Source of the DNA: Burkholderia seminalis DSM 23518
GTDB lineage: Bacteria; Pseudomonadota; Gammaproteobacteria; Burkholderiales; Burkholderiaceae
NCBI RefSeq assembly: GCF_902832885.1
Contig: NZ_CADFDK010000001.1
Location: 806,001 to 870,000, forward strand
DNA: 64,000 nt
Reading direction: 5' to 3'
A program made the translations under genes and the position numbers. Positions 49,400 to 58,064 of this stretch are shown one piece after another. The notes under the pieces are model-generated. The model made no database searches and was not told where the DNA came from. It saw nothing but the letters and a program-made list of their open reading frames with translations. The number at the start of each line of letters is the position of its first letter. Position 1 is the stretch's first letter.

Positions 49400-50824
49400 A
49401 TGTCCCAGCAACGTTCCATCACGACGGCCGCCCTGCGCCAGTGGCGTGCGCCCCTCACCGCCTTCGCCGCGGCCTGCCTGCTGGCCGCGTGCGGCGGCGG
49501 CGGCGTCAGCTCGCCGCCGAGCAGCAGCAATAACAACAACAATCCGAGCACGAGCGGCACGTCCGGCACCAGCGGCACCAGTGGCTCGTCCACCGGCACC
49601 AAGGGTGTCGTCAGCACGGTCGGCCAGACGGCCAGCGACCTCGGCAGCACGGTCGGCAACATCAGCCTGCCGGGCCTCGGCGACGGCGTGACGAAGGGTG
49701 TCGGCAGCACGCTGTCCAGCACCGGCACGATCATCGGTGCGGCCGCCGATGCCGTGAGCAACGGGCTGGGACAGATCGGCTCGACGAAGGATCCGGTCGG
49801 CACGACGGTTGCCGGCCTCGGCAATGTCGTCGGCGCGACGAGCAACACGGTGTCCGGCCTGAGCTCGACGGTCAAGGCGCTCGGCACGGGTCCGCTCGCG
49901 CCGCTCGCCCCCGTCACGACGCCGGTCGGCACCGTGCTCGACACGGTCGCCAACGGCCTGACGGCCGCCGGCACGACGATCGGCTCGACGCTGTCGTCGG
50001 GCGCCGTCCAGCAGGTCACGCAACCGATCAGCTCGGCGATCACGCCGCTCGTGATCACGGCCGGCCAGGTCACGCAACAGGTCGGCACGACGACCGGCCT
50101 CGGCCAACCCGTCTCCGGCCTGCTCGGCCAGATCGGCGGCGCGATCAGCTCGGCGGGCAAGCAAGTCGGCGGCACGTCGAGCCAGCCGCTCGTCGGCGAC
50201 GTCGGTCAACTCGTGACCGCGGTCGGCAACACGGTGACCAACACGGGCGGCCTCGTCAACCCGAACGGCCCGAACGGCGCCGCACCGATCCCCGGCCTGA
50301 TCACGAGCCTCGTCGGCGGCTCGACGGCGACCGTCCAGAACGGCACGTCGTCGGGTTCCGGCTCGACGAACCCGCTCGGCGGCCTGCTGTCCGGTCTCGG
50401 CTCGACGCCGCTGGGCTCGCTCACGGGCGCAATCGGCGGCGCAACCGGCGGCTCGGGCAGCGGCCCGCTCGCGCCTGTCACGGGCCTCGTGTCGACGGTC
50501 ACCGGCGCACTGGGCGGCGCGGCAGGCGGCAGCGGCGGCCCGCTCTCCCCCGTCACGAATCTCGTGTCGACGGTCACCGGCACGCTCGGTGGCGCAACGG
50601 GCGGCGCAGGCAGTGCAAACCCTCTCGCGCCCGTCACCGGTTTGCTGAATACTGTCACCGGAGCAGTGGGCGGTGCAGCAGGATCGGGTGGTGCGAGCCC
50701 GCTCGCGCCGGTCACGTCGCTGGTCGGCAGTGTCACGGGTACGGCATCGTCGGGCAGCGGTTCGACGGGCCTGCTGGCACCGGTAACGGGGTTGCTTGGC
50801 ACGCTGGGTAGCGTTGGCAAGTAA
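49400..50824 (+). CDS. Low-complexity collagen-like repeat lipoprotein 2 (paralogue)
   Basis: The 474-residue protein has lipobox LAAC (Cys near residue 31), a Ser/Asn-rich linker with short Gly-Thr-Ser units, and a body much like lipoprotein 1: shared LGQ-GSTKDP-GTT, ISSAITP, TTGLGQPV blocks and C-terminal [18 protein letters not shown]-like repeats. It probably arose by duplication. GAGGAG precedes the ATG, 40 bases after the first gene. No known function. Confidence 0.85.
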   Translation: MSQQRSITTAALRQWRAPLTAFAAACLLAACGGGGVSSPPSSSNNNNNPSTSGTSGTSGTSGSSTGTKGVVSTVGQTASDLGSTVGNISLPGLGDGVTKGVGSTLSSTGTIIGAAADAVSNGLGQIGSTKDPVGTTVAGLGNVVGATSNTVSGLSSTVKALGTGPLAPLAPVTTPVGTVLDTVANGLTAAGTTIGSTLSSGAVQQVTQPISSAITPLVITAGQVTQQVGTTTGLGQPVSGLLGQIGGAISSAGKQVGGTSSQPLVGDVGQLVTAVGNTVTNTGGLVNPNGPNGAAPIPGLITSLVGGSTATVQNGTSSGSGSTNPLGGLLSGLGSTPLGSLTGAIGGATGGSGSGPLAPVTGLVSTVTGALGGAAGGSGGPLSPVTNLVSTVTGTLGGATGGAGSANPLAPVTGLLNTVTGAVGGAAGSGGASPLAPVTSLVGSVTGTASSGSGSTGLLAPVTGLLGTLGSVGK

Positions 50825-50895
50825 GGACGACGGTCGCACCATCGCAGCCGGAGCGAATGGCGCGGTCGTACATACACAACCGGCATGGCGGCACG

Positions 50896-50925
50896 CGGCG
50901 CGCGACACCCTGGTGTCGCGCGCCG
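50896..50925 (+). other. Strong intergenic hairpin before the TpsB-type gene
   Basis: CGGCGCGCGACACC and GGTGTCGCGCGCCG form a perfect 14-base-pair stem with a two-base centre. No T tract follows, so a simple terminator is unlikely. It could be an RNA processing or stability element, or an attenuator lowering transporter expression relative to the lipoproteins. Confidence 0.7.
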
Positions 50926-50968
50926 GCATTACAAAGAAGACGAAAAGCAAGGCCTACGAGGAAGAACA

Positions 50969-52657
50969 ATGAAATCCAGACTCGACAGATGGATGATGAT
51001 GCTGCTCGCCGTCACGGCGGCAAGCACGGCACATGCACAATCGCGCGTCGGCGGTAACCCGCTCGACTCCCTTCCGCAGATCAACGCACCGAAGACCGGC
51101 CCGAACGTTACCGTGCAGGTCGCACCGCAAGCGCCGCAACTGCAGGAGCTACTGTCGCGCCACCTGACGCCGTCGACGTTTCAGGTCGAAGGCGTGAAGT
51201 CGGTGCCGTTCGAGGAAATCTCGCGTCGCTTCACGCCCCTCGTCGGCAAGGACATCACGATCGGCGACCTGATCGAAACCGCGAACGGCGTGACGAAGCT
51301 GTACCAGGAGCGCGGCTACGCGCTGTCGTTCGCGTTCGTTCCCGCGCAGACGTTCGAGAACGGCGTCGTGCGCATCACGGTAGTCGAAGGCTACGTGTCG
51401 GACGTCAAGGTCACCGGCAAGCCCGGTGCGATGGAACCGAAGATCCGCGCGATCGCCGCGCACATCACCGACGATCGCCCGCTGCGCCGCGCGACGTTCG
51501 AGCGCTACGTCAACACGTTCGGCCTGCTGCCCGGCCTCACGGTGAAGGCGAACGTCCCGCCGCCGCAAACCACCGACGGCGCCACGACGCTCGAACTCGC
51601 GGTCGACCGCAAGCCGTTCAACGTCAGCACCGGCATCGACTTCAACCACCCGGGCGTCCAGGGCCTGATCACCGCGACCGAAAACGGCCTCACGCGATTC
51701 GGCGAGCAGCTGAGCATCTCGGCGCTCGCGCCGCCGGGACGCGACAAGCAGACCTACTTCGCGTTCAGCGGCGCGGTGCCCGTCGGCAGCAGCGGCCTGA
51801 TCACGCGCCTCGATGCAAGTACGTATCGCGGCAAGCCGACCGACAATCCGGGGTTGCCGTCGTACGTGCAGCGTACGGTCAAGAACGAGAAGCTTGGTCT
51901 TTCGGCATCCTATCCGATCTTGTTGAATAATCAGCGCAGCCTGCTCGGCACCGTGTCGGGCTACGCATCGCACAACGAGGATCGCTACCAGAACCAGATC
52001 AACGGTGCGAGCCTCGATACGCGCTCGCAGGTCCGCGTGCTGCAGATGCAGCTCGACTACACGAGCGTCCAGCCGAAGCAGGTCCAAAAGCTGAGCGTCA
52101 ACGTCGCGAAGGGTTTCAACATTCTCGGCGCGTCGAAGTCGCAGGACATCACCGTCGGCACGACAACGACCTCGGTGGACAGCCCGATTTCGCTGACCTT
52201 CGTTCGCACGGGGGCGACTTTCACGCAAACCAACGAATGGCCGTTCCGAATCGGCACATCGGTTTCGCTGACCGGTCAATACAGTCCCGACTCGCTGCCA
52301 ACGTCCGAACAGATCTCGTTCGGCTCGACGCGCTACGCGCTCGGTTATCAGCCTGGCGAAGCGTCAGGTGACTCGGGCTGGGGGATGTCGCTGGAGGTCA
52401 ATCGCGGCTTCACGCCGGGCTGGACGTATCTGAAATCGATCACGCCGTACGTCGCCTACGACATGGCGCGCGTATACCTGCATTCGGGCACGCCGTCACC
52501 AAACCGCATGTCGTCGGTCGGCATCGGCGTGCGATTCACGGACAGCCGCTTCTACAGTCTCGACCTGAACATCGCGAAGCCGATCGGCGACGCACCCGTC
52601 GAAAGCGCGTCGCGCAGCCCGCGCATCAACGCGGCCTTCTCGTATCAGCTCAACTGA
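50969..52657 (+). CDS. ShlB/FhaC/HecB (TpsB) family outer-membrane transporter
   Basis: The 562-residue protein has a signal peptide (cut near AHAQ, residue ~23), two POTRA-like domains (residues ~50-215, e.g. FQVEGVKSVPFEEISRRFT and GYVSDVKVTGKPG), and a 16-strand-type barrel. The L6 region has the SGDSGWGMSLE block of FhaC, but the VRGF/Y tetrad of that loop reads TRYA. TpsB proteins pass one large TpsA exoprotein; none is encoded nearby. GAGGAAG precedes the ATG at 50969; the upstream frame is not used. The cargo may be one of the lipoproteins. Confidence 0.88.
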   Translation: MKSRLDRWMMMLLAVTAASTAHAQSRVGGNPLDSLPQINAPKTGPNVTVQVAPQAPQLQELLSRHLTPSTFQVEGVKSVPFEEISRRFTPLVGKDITIGDLIETANGVTKLYQERGYALSFAFVPAQTFENGVVRITVVEGYVSDVKVTGKPGAMEPKIRAIAAHITDDRPLRRATFERYVNTFGLLPGLTVKANVPPPQTTDGATTLELAVDRKPFNVSTGIDFNHPGVQGLITATENGLTRFGEQLSISALAPPGRDKQTYFAFSGAVPVGSSGLITRLDASTYRGKPTDNPGLPSYVQRTVKNEKLGLSASYPILLNNQRSLLGTVSGYASHNEDRYQNQINGASLDTRSQVRVLQMQLDYTSVQPKQVQKLSVNVAKGFNILGASKSQDITVGTTTTSVDSPISLTFVRTGATFTQTNEWPFRIGTSVSLTGQYSPDSLPTSEQISFGSTRYALGYQPGEASGDSGWGMSLEVNRGFTPGWTYLKSITPYVAYDMARVYLHSGTPSPNRMSSVGIGVRFTDSRFYSLDLNIAKPIGDAPVESASRSPRINAAFSYQLN

Positions 52658-52666
52658 TCGGACACC

Positions 52667-52693
52667 AAACAGCCCGCTTCACGCGGGCTGTTT
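52667..52693 (+). terminator. Terminator after the TpsB-type gene
   Basis: AAACAGCCCGC and GCGGGCTGTTT pair around TTCAC, ten bases after the stop. It closes the three-gene cassette. Confidence 0.88.
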
Positions 52694-52822
52694 CGATTAG
52701 AGTCCCCTCTATCAAACGTGGCACGCGGTTTCACGTATTCTGGCGAAGCTCGCAACATGCCCGCCCCATGCAGACGGTCGTGCGGGCGAATGAACACGAC
52801 ATGCAAAACAAGGAGGATGACA

Positions 52823-53284
52823 ATGATTCAACTGACTCGCCCGTTGCGTGCAATCGCCGTTGCCGGTGCACTGCTCGCCTGCGCAGCCCCCACGTTCGCA
52901 CAGGCCGACAGCCCCATCGGCATGTGGCAGACGATCGACGACAACACCCATCAGCCGAAGGCACTCGTGCAGATCGCCGAAGACGGCGACGGTGCGCTGA
53001 CGGGCAAGGTCGTCAAGGGCCTCGGCGCGAACGATACGCCCGATCGCCGCTGCACCGCCTGCACGGACGAGCGCAAGGATCAGCTCATCAAGGGCATGAC
53101 GATCATCAAGGCGATGAAGAAGGAAGGCGACCACTGGGACGGCGGCAACATCCTCGACCCGGAAAACGGCAAGGTCTACAAGTGCAAGATGACGCTTGAA
53201 GACGGCGGCCAGAAACTCGTGGTGCGCGGTTACATCGGCGTATCGCTGCTCGGCCGGTCGCAGACCTGGGTTCGCCAGCAATAA
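52823..53284 (+). CDS. DUF2147 domain exported protein
   Basis: The 153-residue protein has a signal peptide (cut near FAQA, residue ~27) and a DUF2147 fold: GMWQTIDDNTHQPKALVQI, DRRCTACTDERKDQ, LVVRGYIGVSLLGRSQTWVR. It is a small periplasmic beta-barrel-like protein of unknown role. The ATG at 52823 leaves a six-base gap to AGGAGG, whereas the ATG at 52817 abuts it. Confidence 0.85.
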   Translation: MIQLTRPLRAIAVAGALLACAAPTFAQADSPIGMWQTIDDNTHQPKALVQIAEDGDGALTGKVVKGLGANDTPDRRCTACTDERKDQLIKGMTIIKAMKKEGDHWDGGNILDPENGKVYKCKMTLEDGGQKLVVRGYIGVSLLGRSQTWVRQQ

Positions 53285-53317
53285 CGCAGCACGCTGCCGA
53301 CTCGCGCGGCGCAATGA

Positions 53318-53353
53318 AAAATCGGCCTGCGACGAAGTCGTCAGGCCGATTTT
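53318..53353 (+). terminator. Terminator after the DUF2147 gene
   Basis: AAAATCGGCCTG and CAGGCCGATTTT enclose a small inner hairpin (CGAC/GTCG). T and A runs flank both ends, so it may also work for the opposite gene at 53388. Confidence 0.85.
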
Positions 53354-53387
53354 CTTTGGGTGCGGGCGTGACGGAAACCGATCCGCA

Positions 53388-53798
53388 TCACGCCGCATGC
53401 TTCAGCGAGTCGGGCGCGTAGGAGCCCGGTGTGCGATACGCGGGTACCGCATTGCTACGCGCCTCCGCCGCCTTCGATTGCGTGTGCTTGCGCATCCGTG
53501 CGGACAATTCATTGCACAGATTCACGCCCGAATCGCCGTAGAGTTCACGCATCACGTTCAACAGCGTGCCCGTCTCGTGCCAGACCTTGAAGCGGCGATG
53601 GCAAGTTTGATACGACGGGTAACGGCGCGGTATGGCAGACCACGTTGCGCCGCTGTAGATCACCCAAAGCACGCCGTTCAGGACGGCGCGCGTATTGGCT
53701 AACGGACGACCGCGCAACTCGGTGCGCGGCTGCATTTCGGGCAGAAGCGGCGCAACACAGCGCCACTCGTGGTCGGTCAGATCGCGATACGGTGTCAT
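53388..53798 (-). CDS. IS5-type transposase N-terminal domain protein, no DDE domain
   Basis: The 136-residue protein begins PYRDLTDHEWRCVAPLLPEM and continues with the DUF4096/IS5 helix-turn-helix region (ANTRAVLNGVLWVIYSGATW, PSYQTCHRRFKVWHETGTL). After ~100 residues it diverges to a basic, Ala-rich end with no catalytic DDE motifs. No terminal inverted repeats were seen. It is either an IS remnant or a domesticated DNA-binding protein. The ATG at 53798 has GGAG at good distance. Confidence 0.75.
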   Translation of the reverse strand: MTPYRDLTDHEWRCVAPLLPEMQPRTELRGRPLANTRAVLNGVLWVIYSGATWSAIPRRYPSYQTCHRRFKVWHETGTLLNVMRELYGDSGVNLCNELSARMRKHTQSKAAEARSNAVPAYRTPGSYAPDSLKHAA

Positions 53799-53943
53799 GG
53801 ACATCTCCAGCCTTGGTAACCATGACACAACGATATCGGCTCACCTCAACGATGAATATAAGACAAATCCGAAAATACCCCGAGATTGCGCGAATTTGAC
53901 CGGAATTGACGTTTGAATCCCGTCGATTACCCGGACGACGCAA

Positions 53944-55041
53944 TCAGGTCAGCGACGTATCGACGATGCGACGCGGCGTTTCGAGATACTCCTTCGACTG
54001 CATCTCGACGATTCGCGACACCGTGCGCGCGAATTCGTTGGCCATCGGGCCTTCGACGTACAACGCCTCCGCCGGCACCGCCGCCGACATCAGCAGCTTG
54101 ACCTTGTGGTCGTACAGCACGTCGATGAGCCACGTGAAGCGTCGCGCCTCGGACGCCATCCGCGGCGACATCTGCGGCACCTCGGACAACACGATCGCAT
54201 GGAAGCGGCTCGCCAGCTCGAGATAGTCGTTCTGCGATCGCGGGCCGCCGCACAGCGTCGCGAAGTCGAACCAGACGACGCCGTCCGCCTTGCGCAGCGC
54301 CTTCAGCTCGCGCTTCTCGATATGCAGGATCGGGCTTTCGTCGGGTACCGCCGCGAGCTTGCCGAACGCATGACGCAGTTCGCGATCGGCGTCCGCACCG
54401 AGCGGCGTGTGATACATCTTCACCTGTGCGAGCGTGCGCTGACGGTAGTCGACGCCCGCGTCGACGTTCAGCACGTCGAGCTTGTCCTTGATCAGCGCGA
54501 TCGCCGGCAGCATGCGGTCGCGATGCAGGCCGTCCGGATACAGGTCGTCGGGATCGTAGTTGGACGTCATCACGAACTGCACGCCGTTGTTGAACAGGCG
54601 GTCGAGCAGACGGTACAGGATCATCGCGTCCGCGATGTCCGACACGTGGAATTCGTCGAAGCAGATCAGCCGGTAGCGCTTCGCGATGCGCCGCGCGAGT
54701 TCGTCGAGCGGATCGGCCTGCCCTTTCAGTTCCTCGAGCTCGCGGTGCACTTCGCGCATGAACTCGTGGAAATGCAGGCGCGTCTTGCGCTGCACGGGCA
54801 CGACGGCGTAGAAGCTGTCCATCAGGAAGCTCTTGCCGCGGCCCACCCCGCCCCACATGTAGACGCCGCGCGGGAGATCCGGGTGATTGATCAGCTTCTT
54901 GAACGCGTTCGAGCGGCGCGCCTTGTATTCGACCCACTCGTCGAAGCAACGCTGCAGGCGATCGACGGCCGCGCGCTGGGCGGGATCGGACTGATAGCCG
55001 CGCGTGGTCAGTTCGCGCGTGTAGTATTCGGTGACGTTCAT
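53944..55041 (-). CDS. zapE: Cell division protein ZapE (AFG1-like ATPase)
   Basis: The 365-residue AFG1-family P-loop ATPase has Walker A MWGGVGRGKSFLMD (near residue 62) and Walker B YRLICFDEFHVSD (near residue 127), with TSNYDPDDLYPDGLHRDRMLP downstream. ZapE links to the Z-ring and is important under low oxygen or heat in E. coli. The ATG at 55041 starts MNVTEYYTREL, the family N-terminus. It is 98 bases after lpdA on the same strand. Confidence 0.94.
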   Translation of the reverse strand: MNVTEYYTRELTTRGYQSDPAQRAAVDRLQRCFDEWVEYKARRSNAFKKLINHPDLPRGVYMWGGVGRGKSFLMDSFYAVVPVQRKTRLHFHEFMREVHRELEELKGQADPLDELARRIAKRYRLICFDEFHVSDIADAMILYRLLDRLFNNGVQFVMTSNYDPDDLYPDGLHRDRMLPAIALIKDKLDVLNVDAGVDYRQRTLAQVKMYHTPLGADADRELRHAFGKLAAVPDESPILHIEKRELKALRKADGVVWFDFATLCGGPRSQNDYLELASRFHAIVLSEVPQMSPRMASEARRFTWLIDVLYDHKVKLLMSAAVPAEALYVEGPMANEFARTVSRIVEMQSKEYLETPRRIVDTSLT

Positions 55042-55058
55042 CGGGCAAACCGGAAAGA

Positions 55059-55092
55059 ACGAAGGCGAGCGGGAAACCCCGCCCGCCTTCGT
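55059..55092 (-). terminator. GC-rich hairpin between lpdA and zapE, possible terminator
   Basis: ACGAAGGCG-A-GCGGG pairs with CCCGC-C-CGCCTTCGT around AAAC. It lacks a clear T run on the minus strand, so termination would be weak or attenuating. Confidence 0.45.
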
Positions 55093-55139
55093 CAAGAGAC
55101 GGCTGCGCCGGTCGATGGCCGACAGGCGCTACACCATGC

Positions 55140-56570
55140 TCAGCTGTTTAGCGAGCGCTTGTCGACGGCGAGCGCCGCTTCGCGCATCACTTCCGACATC
55201 GACGGGTGCGGATGGCAGATGCGGGCGATGTCTTCCGACGCCGCCTTGAATTCCATCGCCACCACCGCTTCCGCGATCAGGTCCGACGCGTTCGCGCCGA
55301 TCACGTGCACGCCGAGCAGCTCGTCGGTCTTCGCATCCGCGATCATCTTCACGAAACCGTCCGGCGCGTTCATGCCGAGTGCGCGGCCGTTGATCGAGAA
55401 CGGGAACTTGCCCGACTTGATCTCGCGGCCTTCCGCCTTCAGCTGCTGCTCCGTCTTGCCGACCCACGCGATTTCCGGGTACGTGTAGATCACCCACGGA
55501 ATGCAGTTGTAGTCGATGTGCGGCTTCTGGCCGTCGATCACTTCCGCGACCAGCACGCCTTCGTCTTCCGCCTTGTGCGCGAGCATCGGGCCGCGCACCA
55601 CGTCGCCGATCGCGTACACGTTCGGCACCGCCGTACGGCAGTGGTCGTCCACGTCGATGAAGCCGCGCTCGTTCGCCTTCAGGCCGATCGCCTCGAGGCC
55701 GAGGTTGTCGGTGTTCGGCACACGGCCGACCGACACGATCAGGCGGTCGGCGTCGAGCGTCTGCGCGTTGCCGTCCTTGTCGGTGTAGGCGATCGACACG
55801 CCGTTCGCGGTCGTCTTCACTTCGCCGATCTTCACGCCGAGATGGATGTCGAGACCTTGCTTCTTGAACAGCTTGGCCGCTTCCTTCGCGAGCGCTTCGT
55901 CGGCGGCGCCGAGGAATGCCGGCAGCGCTTCGAGCACCGTCACTTCGGCACCGAGGCGACGCCACACCGAGCCGAGCTCGAGGCCGATCACGCCTGCGCC
56001 GATCACGGCGAGCTTCTTCGGCACCGAGTCGAACGTCAGCGCACCTTCGTTGTCCGACACGATCTTGTTGTCGACCGGGATGCCCGGCAGGTGACGCGCC
56101 TTCGAGCCCGTCGCGATGATCACGTTCTTCGCGGTGACGACTTCGGTTTCACCCTCGCCGCTCACTTCGATCTGCACGCCGGCGTCGGTCTTGCCGGTGA
56201 ACTTGCCATGGCCCTTCAGCCAGGTGATCTTGTTCTTCTTGAACAGGAACTCGATCCCGCTCGTCATTTTCTCGACGATCGCATCCTTGCGGCCGAGCAT
56301 CTTCGCGACGTCGATCTTCACGCCGTCGACCGTGATGCCGTGGTCGACCAGGTGATGCGACGCGTTCTCGAACTCTTCCGACGAGGCGAGCAGCGCCTTC
56401 GACGGAATGCAGCCGACGTTCAGGCAGGTGCCGCCGAGCTTCAGCGCGCCGGCCGGGTTCTTCCACTTCTCGATACAGGCAACGGTCTTGCCGAGCTGCG
56501 CGGCGCGAATCGCGGCGATGTAGCCGCCGGGGCCGGCGCCGATCACGACGACGTCAAATTCCTTGGACAT
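55140..56570 (-). CDS. lpdA: Dihydrolipoyl dehydrogenase (E3)
   Basis: The 476-residue flavoprotein reoxidises dihydrolipoamide with NAD+ for the 2-oxoacid dehydrogenase complexes. It has the FAD motif [10 protein letters not shown] (residues 11-20), the redox disulfide C49/C54 in TCLNVGC, the NAD motif [12 protein letters not shown], and the catalytic His/Glu near [10 protein letters not shown] at the C-terminus. It follows odhB by 81 bases. AAAGGAT precedes the ATG. Confidence 0.97.
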   Translation of the reverse strand: MSKEFDVVVIGAGPGGYIAAIRAAQLGKTVACIEKWKNPAGALKLGGTCLNVGCIPSKALLASSEEFENASHHLVDHGITVDGVKIDVAKMLGRKDAIVEKMTSGIEFLFKKNKITWLKGHGKFTGKTDAGVQIEVSGEGETEVVTAKNVIIATGSKARHLPGIPVDNKIVSDNEGALTFDSVPKKLAVIGAGVIGLELGSVWRRLGAEVTVLEALPAFLGAADEALAKEAAKLFKKQGLDIHLGVKIGEVKTTANGVSIAYTDKDGNAQTLDADRLIVSVGRVPNTDNLGLEAIGLKANERGFIDVDDHCRTAVPNVYAIGDVVRGPMLAHKAEDEGVLVAEVIDGQKPHIDYNCIPWVIYTYPEIAWVGKTEQQLKAEGREIKSGKFPFSINGRALGMNAPDGFVKMIADAKTDELLGVHVIGANASDLIAEAVVAMEFKAASEDIARICHPHPSMSEVMREAALAVDKRSLNS

Positions 56571-56651
56571 GACAATCCTTTCTACTTGTACGCCCGCGGG
56601 TTCACGCGTGTGCGCGAACCCGCGGAGCGGGTCGATGCAGTGAGACTCGGC

Positions 56652-57929
56652 TTACAGGTCGAGCAGCAGGCGTGCCGGATCTTCCAGCGCATCCTTCATC
56701 GCGACGAGCGACAGCACGGCTTCGCGACCGTCGATGATGCGGTGGTCGTACGACAGCGCCAGGTAGTTGATCGGACGGATCACGATCTGGCCGTTCTCGA
56801 CGACCGGACGCTCCTTCGTCGCGTGCACGCCGAGGATGGCCGACTGCGGCGGGTTGATGATCGGCGTCGACAGCATCGAGCCGAACACGCCGCCGTTCGA
56901 GATCGAGAACGTACCGCCCGTCATTTCCTCGATCGACAGCTTGCCGTCCTTCGCCTTCTGGCCGAATTCGGCGATCTTCTTTTCGATGTCGGCGAGGCTC
57001 ATCTGGTCCGCGTTGCGCAGGATCGGCACCACGAGGCCACGCGGCGAGCCGACGGCGATACCGATGTCGAAGTAGCCGTGGTAGACGATGTCGTTACCGT
57101 CGATCGACGCGTTCACGAGCGGGAACTTCTTCAGCGCGTGAACAGCCGCCTTCACGAAGAACGACATGAAGCCGAGCTTCACGCCATGTTCCTTCTCGAA
57201 CTTGTCCTTGTACTTGTTGCGCAGCTCCATGACCGGAGCCATGTTGACTTCGTTGAACGTCGTCAGGATCGCGTTGGTCTGCTGCGATTCGAGCAGACGC
57301 TCGGCGATACGCGCACGCAGGCGCGACATCGGCACGCGTTGCTCCGGACGGTCGTTCAGCCAGGTCGTTGCCGACGCCGGCACTTTCACTTCCGGCAGCG
57401 ACGGCTTCGCGGCAGCGGCCTTGGCCGGTGCGGCGGCCGGAGCGGCCTTCGGTGCGCTGCCTGCGGCCAGCGCGTCGCCCTTCGTGACGCGGCCGTCGCG
57501 GCCCGAACCTGCGACGTCGCCCGCCGACAGGCCCTTCTCGGCCAGCAGCTTCGATGCAGCCGGCGATGCGGCGGCCGAGCTCGATGCCGTCGCGGCGGCC
57601 GGCTGGGCTGCCGGTGCAGCCGCGGCAGGCGCGGCGGCCGGCTTGACTTCGGCGGCGCCCGCCGCTGCTTCGGCGGCACCTGCCTTCGCTTCGGTGTCGA
57701 TCGTCGCGATCACTTGATCGGCAACCACCGTGTCACCGTCGTTCTGCAGCACTTGCGCGAGCACGCCCGCTGCCGGTGCCGGCACTTCGAGCACGACCTT
57801 GTCGGTCTCGAGTTCGATCAGGATTTCGTCCTGTGCGACTGCTTCGCCCGGCTTCTTCTTCCACTGCAGCATGGTCGCTTCCGAAACCGACTCCGAAAGC
57901 TGGGGGACTTTGACTTCTACGATAGCCAT
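56652..57929 (-). CDS. odhB: Dihydrolipoyllysine-residue succinyltransferase (E2 of 2-oxoglutarate dehydrogenase)
   Basis: The 425-residue E2 has one lipoyl domain (lipoyl Lys44 in ETDKVVLEV), an Ala/Pro-rich linker (residues ~80-120), an E1/E3-binding domain ([22 protein letters not shown] in part), a second Ala/Lys linker, and the catalytic domain with [12 protein letters not shown] (active His) near the end. It forms the core of the TCA-cycle complex with odhA and lpdA. Confidence 0.96.
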   Translation of the reverse strand: MAIVEVKVPQLSESVSEATMLQWKKKPGEAVAQDEILIELETDKVVLEVPAPAAGVLAQVLQNDGDTVVADQVIATIDTEAKAGAAEAAAGAAEVKPAAAPAAAAPAAQPAAATASSSAAASPAASKLLAEKGLSAGDVAGSGRDGRVTKGDALAAGSAPKAAPAAAPAKAAAAKPSLPEVKVPASATTWLNDRPEQRVPMSRLRARIAERLLESQQTNAILTTFNEVNMAPVMELRNKYKDKFEKEHGVKLGFMSFFVKAAVHALKKFPLVNASIDGNDIVYHGYFDIGIAVGSPRGLVVPILRNADQMSLADIEKKIAEFGQKAKDGKLSIEEMTGGTFSISNGGVFGSMLSTPIINPPQSAILGVHATKERPVVENGQIVIRPINYLALSYDHRIIDGREAVLSLVAMKDALEDPARLLLDL

Positions 57930-58064
57930 GTGATTTTCCTGGATGCTTAATCTGGGGTATGACGAGGTTCGTGCGATTCCTTCGGCCGATGCGGCGCGCC
58001 ACGCGCCCGGCAGGCCGGAAGAGACGGGAAAGCGCCGCGCGCCTTCCCGTTTCGCTTCCGTCGG

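Noticed and set aside
47668-50824. True collagen
   Set aside because: Gly-X-Y periodicity holds only for a short run and proline is almost absent there.
50896-50925. Rho-independent terminator before the TpsB-type gene
   Set aside because: No T tract on either side of the stem.
55206-57950. A 914-codon open frame on the plus strand across lpdA and odhB
   Set aside because: It is a mirror of the real minus-strand genes, with Arg/His/Val-rich composition and no domain; GC-rich DNA keeps such frames open.
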